The position numbers were made by a program, and so were the translations under genes. From JALOAD01 sp023228995 [NCBI: Candidatus Muiribacterium halophilum] (lineage in GTDB: Bacteria > Muiribacteriota > Muiribacteriia > Muiribacteriales): DNA of 20,757 bases. Positions 6,991 through 13,991 of this stretch are shown here, piece by piece (positions within the stretch are counted from its first letter, which is position 1; each line of letters begins with the position of its first letter). The stretch is from assembly GCA_023228995.1 (NCBI GenBank), contig JALOAD010000035.1, positions 1 to 20,757 on the forward strand, given 5' to 3'. Under the pieces are notes generated by a model, which saw only the letters and a program-made list of their open reading frames with translations, was not told the DNA's origin and ran no database searches.

Positions 6991-9021
6991 TTATTTCACT
7001 GACAACATATTGAGTTTTAATTCATCAATATAAATTGTTCCTGAAAGAAAGTTTCCAGTTATAAAAATTGCCTTTATTATGTTTTTTTCTTTTAAATTAA
7101 TTGTTAAATTATCATCTTTCCAGTCAAATGTTCCTTTATAATCTTTTTTTTCAAATATTATATTTCCATCTTTATCTTGTCCGATAATTGCAAGAAATGC
7201 TCCATATGAATTATTATAAGAAGAGGTTTCAAGTTTATTTGCTTTTACAGAATAGTTTATTGATATATTATCCATGTTGTCTGGGATTTTCCATAAAGCA
7301 AGTTCAAAAACATCAGTGTAATCAGAGTTTTTAAACTTCAGACTTCCTCTGCCTGATTTTTTAATAAATGGATCAATCCCTGTTATCTGAGAATTCTTTT
7401 TTGAAAAAATGCTTATTGTTGCAGTTCCTTTAAATTTAATATCGTTTTCTGTATCAAAAGAATTAGTTCTTAAATATTCTAAATTATCAAGCATTGATTT
7501 TTGATTAGGAGAAAATAAAAACTCAATAAAATCTGACATATAATTATTTATAAGTTTTTTTTCTGAATCAGGTAATGCACAAGAAAAATTATATACATAA
7601 TTATCAGGATCAGATATCCATTTTGCAACTTCACCTACAGGATCTGGGCAATCAAGCCATAAATCTGGTAAAACCCCTTCACCCTCTTTATAATCGCTTA
7701 TGAATAATACACTTGGAATTGCAATCCATATTTTACTCAAAGGAAGCTGATAATATCTAACTTCACCAAAATTAACAAGTCCTGCTGTATTTTCACCAAC
7801 AACAATAACATCTTTAAAGGATTCTTTGACTATCATTAAAGCATCCTCAGCCCCTGAAACAGTATTTCTATTAGCAAGAGCTATAACTTTGCCTGAAAAA
7901 TCTTTTCTCGTCCTAGGCAATCTAAAATCAAGTTTAAATTCTCTAGTAGGTTCTTTTATCATTTTTTCATATTGTTTTTTAAATTTATTAAGATAATCAG
8001 AAATATAAGGAATATATTTATCAGAAGTAACATTGTTTGCTTGAACTGTAGCTGGTGAATAAAGATAAGCTATATACTGTGGATCAGCCCAAGTACCATT
8101 AAGTGCTTGTGTGAATTCTTCAATAATACCTTCGCTACCTTTAGCATTAAATAAATCAATTATAATATTATCATCAAAAATCATTGAATCAGCCCAAGAT
8201 TTTGCAGATTTTTTTAAAGTATTGTAATTTTTATCCATTATTGTAAAATTTCTAAGTCTAATTCCGTTAATATTGTTAGTTTTGAAAAAAGAATTTTTTG
8301 TATTTTGATTATAATATTCACCAGACCAGTTTGAATGTAGAGGTATAGAAATATTCCATTTTTTTTCATTTATAATAAAATCAACATCCATAAATCCTTC
8401 AAGATTTTCAGAAAGTTTTCCAATAAGATAATGTTTTTTACCTGTTGGAGAAAGAGTTTTAAAAAGATTATTCTCTGAGCCTATATACTTACTTCCAATA
8501 GGTACATTATCAACAGCTGAATTTACAACAATATAACTATTATCATAAAACTTTTCTATGAGAATTTCAGAAAGATAAGAATTTTTTCTTTTATAGAATT
8601 TCCAGTTTTTATTACCAATTATCGCAAAATTTCCATCATTTATACCTTTCATTATGCCTGCAAGATGTTTTTCTAATTCATTTACTTTTAAATTTGAACT
8701 TTTTACAGAAAAATCGCTTTTTAGATTATTTATTTTTTCTTTAAAATTAACACCTTTTTTTTCAAAATAATCAAAACCTGCATAAGCATTTTCGAGTAAA
8801 TATGAAAAATGAAGCAAATCTTCTAAAGCCTGAGCATAAGTTATTTGTTCTGGAATTTTATTTTCAGTAAAGTTAGGAATAAAATTTGTTGCAGGATAAA
8901 TTTTTTTATATTCAGTTTTTTTAGATAAATCAGAAATATAATCAGAATATACCAAAGGGATTTGGGAAAATGTTATGATATTAGTGAATAAAATAAACAA
9001 AGATAATATATATATTTTCAT
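6991..9021 (-). CDS. Secreted S41 (tail-specific/tricorn-like) peptidase homologue with C-terminal beta domain
   Basis: 676 aa, beginning with a Sec signal peptide (hydrophobic core about 4-18). Residues about 270-460 match the S41 peptidase catalytic domain: ANRNTVSGAED places the expected nucleophile at Ser389, followed by VVGENTAGLVNFG. The lysine that pairs with the serine in CtpA-type proteases is not visible at its usual place, so the closest analogy is the tricorn/IRBP-type group; activity is uncertain. Residues about 540-676 look like a beta-sandwich resembling carbohydrate-binding modules. The start is the ATG at 9021, set by GGGAG 9 nt upstream; a GTG six codons earlier overlaps that site. 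A run of 11-bp repeats lies in the 61-bp gap to the ferredoxin gene upstream. Confidence 0.78.
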   Translation of the reverse strand: MKIYILSLFILFTNIITFSQIPLVYSDYISDLSKKTEYKKIYPATNFIPNFTENKIPEQITYAQALEDLLHFSYLLENAYAGFDYFEKKGVNFKEKINNLKSDFSVKSSNLKVNELEKHLAGIMKGINDGNFAIIGNKNWKFYKRKNSYLSEILIEKFYDNSYIVVNSAVDNVPIGSKYIGSENNLFKTLSPTGKKHYLIGKLSENLEGFMDVDFIINEKKWNISIPLHSNWSGEYYNQNTKNSFFKTNNINGIRLRNFTIMDKNYNTLKKSAKSWADSMIFDDNIIIDLFNAKGSEGIIEEFTQALNGTWADPQYIAYLYSPATVQANNVTSDKYIPYISDYLNKFKKQYEKMIKEPTREFKLDFRLPRTRKDFSGKVIALANRNTVSGAEDALMIVKESFKDVIVVGENTAGLVNFGEVRYYQLPLSKIWIAIPSVLFISDYKEGEGVLPDLWLDCPDPVGEVAKWISDPDNYVYNFSCALPDSEKKLINNYMSDFIEFLFSPNQKSMLDNLEYLRTNSFDTENDIKFKGTATISIFSKKNSQITGIDPFIKKSGRGSLKFKNSDYTDVFELALWKIPDNMDNISINYSVKANKLETSSYNNSYGAFLAIIGQDKDGNIIFEKKDYKGTFDWKDDNLTINLKEKNIIKAIFITGNFLSGTIYIDELKLNMLSVK

Positions 9022-9029
9022 TAGTTTAC

Positions 9030-9073
9030 ACTCCCGCACTTATACCGCTTTCATACGCTCCACATACCGCTTT
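9030..9073 (-). repeat. Four 11-bp direct repeats in front of the S41 gene
   Basis: On the minus strand: AAAGCGGTATG, TGGAGCGTATG, AAAGCGGTATA, AGTGCGGGAGT. Units 1 and 3 differ at one position; the fourth contains the ribosome binding site of the S41 gene. The patch is G-rich compared with the surroundings. It may act as a phased DNA site or as repeated RNA elements over the translation start. Confidence 0.6.
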
Positions 9074-9082
9074 ATTCTATTC

Positions 9083-9565
9083 TTATTTTCTTTTTTTAAA
9101 TAATCTTTCAGAACCATCAATAAACAATAAAAAAGCTTTTTCAACAACCGGTGCAACAACATCTTCAACAATATGTCTTAACGACTTTATAATCTTTTTT
9201 TTCTTTTTAGGAGAAATGTGTTTAATAACATTGTCAACTTTTTTATCAAACTTACAAAACACTTTATTATTACATTTATTACTGTCACAAAAATCCTCTG
9301 AACTATCTATTAAACAATCGTTATCTTCATTTGAATGTTCGCAATAATCACAATCACATTCTTCAGAAGCTTCAGATGTATTTTCATCGCTATATTCCCA
9401 TACAATAGCATTTACAGGACATTCTTTTTCACATGCAAGACAGTTAATACAAGAACTATTGTCAATGACATATTTTTCATCTTTTTTAAAAATAGCTTCA
9501 ACTGGGCATATCTCAGCACATCTTCCACAAACTGTACAGATGTTTTTTTCAATTTTGACAATCAT
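9083..9565 (-). CDS. 2[4Fe-4S] ferredoxin with cysteine-rich acidic insert
   Basis: 160 aa. Residues 10-50 are a bacterial dicluster ferredoxin: Cys10, 13, 16, 20 and Cys39, 42, 45, 49, each CxxCxxCxxxCP, binding two [4Fe-4S] clusters for low-potential electron transfer. The remaining two thirds are unusual. Residues about 57-110 are rich in Asp, Glu and Ser and carry seven more cysteines (ECDCDYC, then single Cys, FCDSNKC, VFC). Residues about 118-160 start with a lysine cluster and continue as an amphipathic helix that could touch a membrane or partner. The start is the ATG at 9565, 7 nt after GGAGG; a TTG two codons upstream is less likely. It may be co-transcribed with the S41 gene 61 bp downstream. 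Confidence 0.85.
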   Translation of the reverse strand: MIVKIEKNICTVCGRCAEICPVEAIFKKDEKYVIDNSSCINCLACEKECPVNAIVWEYSDENTSEASEECDCDYCEHSNEDNDCLIDSSEDFCDSNKCNNKVFCKFDKKVDNVIKHISPKKKKKIIKSLRHIVEDVVAPVVEKAFLLFIDGSERLFKKRK

Positions 9566-9642
9566 TCTCAAACCTCCAATTTTTTTGAAAAAGAATTCAT
9601 AGGGTTCAATATATATTACGGAAAATATCTTTTAAAAGCAAG

Positions 9643-9675
9643 AAAAAAAACCTTCAATTAAATGAAGGCTTTTTT
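9643..9675 (-). terminator. Rho-independent terminator, probably bidirectional
   Basis: CCTTCA (9651-9656) pairs with TGAAGG (9663-9668) around a 6-nt loop. It is flanked by eight A on one side and six T on the other, so on the minus strand the hairpin is followed by a T-run. It lies just after the gene ending at 9707 and before the ferredoxin gene. Confidence 0.82.
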
Positions 9676-9706
9676 GAAGAATCTATTTATATAAATTTAG
9701 TTTTTT

Positions 9707-10150
9707 TCAGGCTTTAAAAGAAAGAGAATAATCATTCCAATTATTGACAAGACCTAGAGTTTCTGGTTGTTTTACAACTTCAGTACATTTATATGAAAGC
9801 ATTGAACTTTCAATTTCTTCCATTTCAAATTTAGGTTTCCAGAGTTTTTTTGTGTGGGAGTTTCTAGTAATATAAGCTTTAAATTTCTTAACCCATTGAT
9901 CTAATTTACATTCTTCTTTCATAGATATCACAAGAGAAATCTTTTCAGGTAATATGCAAAAAGCATAAATTGCTATTTCATCAAGAATAAGACTTCTCAG
10001 CTTTAATTCAGTTAATATAAGGCTTAATGTCTCTGTTTGATAAAGAAGATTATGATTGTTAGTGATTATATCCACTTTATATGCACATTCTGTGCTTTCT
10101 TTACACAGATGACTAATATTGATTACCTTGCTACATGAGGTATCCATCAT
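9707..10150 (-). CDS. RAYT/IS200-type (Y1 transposase) relative lacking the HUH histidines
   Basis: 147 aa. The overall pattern matches REP-associated tyrosine transposases (RAYT, Y1_Tnp fold). YKVDIITNNH aligns with the first strand. AFCILPEKISLVI at about 63-75 takes the place of the usual 'Y-x-L-M-P-N-H-V-H-L-L-I'. KLW at 102-104 followed by KPKFE, then QPETLGLV and NDYSLSFKA, mirror 'NPvkAGLV...dYpwSSyra'. Pro68 is kept but both histidines of the HUH motif are replaced (Lys70, Ser72), so DNA nicking by the known mechanism is not expected. It may be a domesticated nucleic-acid-binding protein. GGAGG lies 7 nt before the ATG at 10150. It has its own terminator. The family call rests on pattern reading alone. 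Confidence 0.6.
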   Translation of the reverse strand: MMDTSCSKVINISHLCKESTECAYKVDIITNNHNLLYQTETLSLILTELKLRSLILDEIAIYAFCILPEKISLVISMKEECKLDQWVKKFKAYITRNSHTKKLWKPKFEMEEIESSMLSYKCTEVVKQPETLGLVNNWNDYSLSFKA

Positions 10151-10246
10151 AAAATATCCTCCGATTATTTTGTGTTCATTCTATTTTCGGTATAACAATA
10201 TAAAAATCTTAAAATATTTTTTTGAATTTTTACCACTTGTAACCAT

Positions 10247-10273
10247 AAAAAAACCTAGCATTTACAAAGGTTT
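10247..10273 (-). terminator. Likely terminator of the trpS-murC-HAMP operon
   Basis: On the minus strand AAACCT (10273-10268) pairs with AGGTTT (10256-10251) around an 11-nt loop, followed by further T. It lies about 115 bp after the stop at 10390. The large loop lowers confidence. The rest of the 239-bp gap (10151-10389) holds no gene that I can see. Confidence 0.5.
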
Positions 10274-10389
10274 GTTACATACATTAATATTATTTAAATA
10301 GTCTATATTTTAAAAGATATTTTGCACTGTGATTTTATAAAAAATTTATATTAAAAAGCTTGTTTAAAGCATAAAATATCAGCTAAACA

Positions 10390-12600
10390 TTATTCATCTT
10401 CGCCTAAAAGTTTTTTTATCTCATCATCTGTCATTATATCAACTTCACTTTTAACTTGTTTATTATCTTTAACCATATCTTTTAATTCATTTTCTGTAAC
10501 TGTTTTTTCAGAAATTTCATCTTCTTCAGATTCTAGATTTTCAACTGGAGTATTTTCTTTTAATTCAATATTATCATTTAGCTGACTTTCATCAATTAGC
10601 CCAGTTACCAATGAATCTGCTTCTGACAAAAGAGATTCGATATTATCATCTGTAAATTTTTCACCTTTTTTGTTTTTTAAATTAAGCTCTTCAGATAAAT
10701 CAGGTTCAATATCAATAGTTGATTCAACATCTTTAAGCAAAGAATTAATCTCATCTTCAGACATTTGATCCAAATTAGATTCATCTGTATTGTTTTCTGG
10801 TTTTTTTTCTTCAATAACTTGTTCAGGTTCTTCAAAAACTTGTTCAGGTTCTTCAATAACTTGTTCAGGTTCTTCAATAACTTGTTCTGATTCTTCAACT
10901 ACTTCACCTGATTCTTCAACAACTTGTTCAGGTTCTTCAATAACTTGTTCTGATTCTTCAACTACTTCACCTGATTCTTCAACAACTTGTTCTGGTTCTT
11001 CAATAACTTGTTCAGGTTCTTCAACAACTTCTTCTGGTTCTTCAACAACTTGTTCTGATTCTTCAATAACTTGTTCTGATTCTTCAATAACTTGTTCTGA
11101 TTCTTCAACAACTTGTTCAGGTTCTTCAATAACTTGTTCTGATTCTTCAACAACTTGTTCTGATTCTTCAACAACTTCTTCTGGTTCTTCAATAACTTCT
11201 TCTGGTTCTTCAACAACTTCTTCTGGTTTATCAACAACTTCTTCAACTTCCTCTTCAGTTTTACCTAATAAATTCATCATTGTAAATTTTTCAATAGAAC
11301 CTTCTGTTTTAACAATGAGAACTATTTTTTCTGTCATATTATCTCTTTTAATTTCCATAACAATAGATTCAAGTTCTTTATGAGAAGAAATTGTATGTCC
11401 TTCAGAATTATCAACACAAACAGCTTTTAATTTAATAGAATCAATATCATTTATATTATTACTTTCTAAAAACGCAGCAATCTCGGATTCAAAATTAATA
11501 ATTACATTTTTTAATATATCAAACATCATTTTAGGAGAAGAAACCCCAAGAAAAACACTGTCTGAAGAATGGGCAAGATAAAAATTAGGATCAATCTCAT
11601 AAGCATTATTAAAAATCGTCTGAGTAACAAAACCCATAAGATTTTCACCATAAGCTACACCAAATTGTTGAATATAATGTTCTTGGTTTTCAACAAAAAT
11701 CATTCCAAAAGCTATATTATCACCTTTTTTTAATAAACCATTTACTTTTTCTACAATAGATGCAGAAGTTGGTAATCCAGTTGATGGATGTGCTAATCTA
11801 TCCTCTAATCTTGAAGCCCATAAAAAATCAATCATATTATTAAATTGAGTAACAAATTCCTGATACTCATTATTTGTCTTATATCTAACTTTTTGTTTAA
11901 ACCTTCCTCTTGTAATATTTTTGGCAACAGTAATAAAATTCCTTAAAGGTTTTGTTATTGAATTATTAAAAAAATAAATTGCATAACCTAAATAAAAAAG
12001 TGACATTATAAATAAAAACATGAGAATAGTTTTTATCATAGAAAAATGATGTACAAGCATTTCACCAAGATCAACATAAAAAACAGCCTGATAAATATAA
12101 TCTTTAGCTTTACTATCTTTTACTGGATAAATAAGTTTTATTATATTTTTATTTACTATATTCTTTTTTCCATCTTTTTCTGAAGTATAAGTCTTAGGAT
12201 CTTCAAATGTAACTTTATAGGAAAACCTTTTAAGTTCATCTATATCAATTTGTTTTTTTTCAGAAAACAACATTCTAGCATCAAGAGAATGAATTGAAAC
12301 GGCTTTTAACGAATCGATATTAACTACAAGATTTTTGTAATAATCTCTAAATTTTTCATTACCAAAAAGTTTGTTGTTAACAATATTATTTTTTTCAAAA
12401 AGAATATTTCCATTTTCTGCAAGAATTTGAAAATTAGCCAAGGTGTTTTTAAACACAATCTTTTTTTGATATTTCATTACTATAATACTAATTGAAATAG
12501 TAAATGCTAAAACAAAACAAACTGTAGCAATAACAAGTTGTAAATAAAGAGGACGATAATTTTTTGACTCTCCTTTTTTTCTCAATCCTTTAATTTTCAA
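10390..12600 (-). CDS. HAMP membrane protein with degenerate GGDEF domain, heptad repeats and EIDALL-like motifs
   Basis: 736 aa. TM helix about 19-42, extracytoplasmic sensor region 45-185, second TM about 190-211, HAMP about 212-265. Residues 270-430 follow a GGDEF domain (STGLPTSASI, FGVAYGENLM), but the signature loop reads SSDSVF, so cyclic-di-GMP synthesis is not expected. Residues 459-598 are 20 heptads of the type [PS][EG][EQ]V[VIF]EE, extremely acidic. The C-terminal region contains three related peptides, MSEDEINSLL (613-622), FTDDNIESLL (649-658) and MTDDEIKKLL (723-732, at the very end), close to the FliM/FliN N-terminal SQxEIDALL peptide. The TTG start at 12600 has GAGG 7 nt upstream, inside the end of murC. 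Function unknown; a signalling scaffold is inferred. Confidence 0.8.
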   Translation of the reverse strand: MKIKGLRKKGESKNYRPLYLQLVIATVCFVLAFTISISIIVMKYQKKIVFKNTLANFQILAENGNILFEKNNIVNNKLFGNEKFRDYYKNLVVNIDSLKAVSIHSLDARMLFSEKKQIDIDELKRFSYKVTFEDPKTYTSEKDGKKNIVNKNIIKLIYPVKDSKAKDYIYQAVFYVDLGEMLVHHFSMIKTILMFLFIMSLFYLGYAIYFFNNSITKPLRNFITVAKNITRGRFKQKVRYKTNNEYQEFVTQFNNMIDFLWASRLEDRLAHPSTGLPTSASIVEKVNGLLKKGDNIAFGMIFVENQEHYIQQFGVAYGENLMGFVTQTIFNNAYEIDPNFYLAHSSDSVFLGVSSPKMMFDILKNVIINFESEIAAFLESNNINDIDSIKLKAVCVDNSEGHTISSHKELESIVMEIKRDNMTEKIVLIVKTEGSIEKFTMMNLLGKTEEEVEEVVDKPEEVVEEPEEVIEEPEEVVEESEQVVEESEQVIEEPEQVVEESEQVIEESEQVIEESEQVVEEPEEVVEEPEQVIEEPEQVVEESGEVVEESEQVIEEPEQVVEESGEVVEESEQVIEEPEQVIEEPEQVFEEPEQVIEEKKPENNTDESNLDQMSEDEINSLLKDVESTIDIEPDLSEELNLKNKKGEKFTDDNIESLLSEADSLVTGLIDESQLNDNIELKENTPVENLESEEDEISEKTVTENELKDMVKDNKQVKSEVDIMTDDEIKKLLGEDE
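10807..11226 (-). repeat. Minisatellite of 20 x 21 bp encoding acidic heptads
   Basis: Exactly 420 bp, 20 in-frame units of 21 bp, each coding for seven residues. Units alternate between Pro- and Ser-headed types. Two adjacent 63-bp blocks (PEQVVEE-SGEVVEE-SEQVIEE) are identical at protein level, showing recent higher-order duplication. The complementary strand is open in one frame only because of the repeat. Confidence 0.97.
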
Positions 12601-12602
12601 TT

Positions 12603-13991
12603 TCAGACCTCACATCTGTTTTTTATGTTATAACCAATCTCGTTTATATTTCCTGCTCCCATGAATATAACCAAGTCATTATCCATGATATTATCATTCA
12701 AAAACTTTTCAATCTCATCAAATGATGGTATATAAAAAGCATTACCTGAATTTTCAACAATCTTTTTCATAAGATCTTTTGAAGAAATCATCTTTTTTTC
12801 TATCTCAGAATCTCTTACAAAATAAATATCAGGAACAATAATTATATCGGCATCTGAAAAAGATTTTGCAAAATCTTCTAAAAGAAATCTTGTACGAGAA
12901 TGTTGATGAGGCTGAAAAACCGATATTATCCTTCTGTTTTTAAATTTTTTTCTTGAGTATTTAAGTACTGTCCTAATTTCAGTCGGATGATGAGCATAAT
13001 CATCCACCAGAGTAAAATTTTTGTCATAAAGTATTTCAAATCTTCTTTTTACACCAGTAAACCCTTCAATCCCAGCTAAAATATCTTCTATAGGAATACC
13101 AATATAAAAACAAACAGAAAACGCAGCAAGAGCATTGATAACATTATGCATACCAAATAATTGCATTTTCACTTGTACTTTTTCTTTTCCCAAAATATTA
13201 ATAACAAATCTGGTTTTTCCATAATCATCAATATAATAATTTTCACCTTTTATATCAGCTTCTGTATCGTATCCATAGCATATTTTTCTACCTTTATAAT
13301 CTGGAAGTATTTTTTTTATATTATCACTTGAAACTGAATAAAATAAAATTCCACCAGGTTTTATTTGAAGAATAAATTCTTTAAAAGCTTCAAGAATTTC
13401 ATCAAGTCCTGAGTAATAATCAAGATGATCTTCCTCAATATTGTTCAATATCGCATACATTGGTTTTATATTATGAAATGATCTATCAAATTCACAAGCT
13501 TCCGCAACAAAATAATCATTTTCACCAGGTGCAGAACTTCCTCCAAGCTGAGGAACTACACCACCAATAACATAACCTGGATTACCACCACAATTTTTCA
13601 AAATATACGCAATCAACGAAGTTGTTGTTGTTTTACCATGTGTACCAGAAATTGCTATACCTTTTTTCATATCCATAACATAACCAAGTATTTTAGCATA
13701 TTTGATAACAGGTATATTTCTTAATTTAGCAGAAAAAATTTCAGGATTTTCCTCGGGAATAGCAGCTGATTTAACTACAAGTTGAGTATCACCAGGAATA
13801 TTCGCACCATTATGGAGATTAAATATTTTAATTCCAATTTCAGATAGTTTATTTAAAATCGGATTCCCAGAAGAATCAGAACCACTAACAGGAAATCCCA
13901 TAGAATATACAATAGAAGCAATACCAGACATTCCTGTCCCACCAATTCCTATAAAATGAATATTTTTATTTGGACTAAGTTTTATATTCAT
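12603..13991 (-). CDS. murC: UDP-N-acetylmuramate--L-alanine ligase MurC
   Basis: Adds L-alanine to UDP-MurNAc in cytoplasmic peptidoglycan precursor synthesis, using ATP. Length 462 aa is typical. The N-terminal Rossmann part shows GIGGTGMSGIA. The central ATP-binding domain has GTHGKTTTT, followed by EACEFDRSF and NNIEEDHLDYY. The C-terminal domain has DDYAHHPTEI and FQPHQHSRT. The ATG overlaps the TGA of trpS (ATGA), so translation is probably coupled. The stop lies 2 bp before the TTG of the next gene. Neighbouring mur or fts genes are absent, so this murC is outside the usual division-wall cluster. Confidence 0.97.
   Translation of the reverse strand: MNIKLSPNKNIHFIGIGGTGMSGIASIVYSMGFPVSGSDSSGNPILNKLSEIGIKIFNLHNGANIPGDTQLVVKSAAIPEENPEIFSAKLRNIPVIKYAKILGYVMDMKKGIAISGTHGKTTTTSLIAYILKNCGGNPGYVIGGVVPQLGGSSAPGENDYFVAEACEFDRSFHNIKPMYAILNNIEEDHLDYYSGLDEILEAFKEFILQIKPGGILFYSVSSDNIKKILPDYKGRKICYGYDTEADIKGENYYIDDYGKTRFVINILGKEKVQVKMQLFGMHNVINALAAFSVCFYIGIPIEDILAGIEGFTGVKRRFEILYDKNFTLVDDYAHHPTEIRTVLKYSRKKFKNRRIISVFQPHQHSRTRFLLEDFAKSFSDADIIIVPDIYFVRDSEIEKKMISSKDLMKKIVENSGNAFYIPSFDEIEKFLNDNIMDNDLVIFMGAGNINEIGYNIKNRCEV

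Noticed and set aside
10352-10374. Hairpin directly after the HAMP gene stop (GCTT/AAGC followed by T5 on the minus strand)
   Set aside because: The stem has only four base pairs; the hairpin at 10247-10273 is a better terminator candidate.
10790-11383. Ser/Thr/Cys-rich open frame on the plus strand opposite the heptad repeats
   Set aside because: It exists only because the 21-bp repeat has no stops on the complementary strand; there is no ribosome site and the minus-strand product has clear domains.
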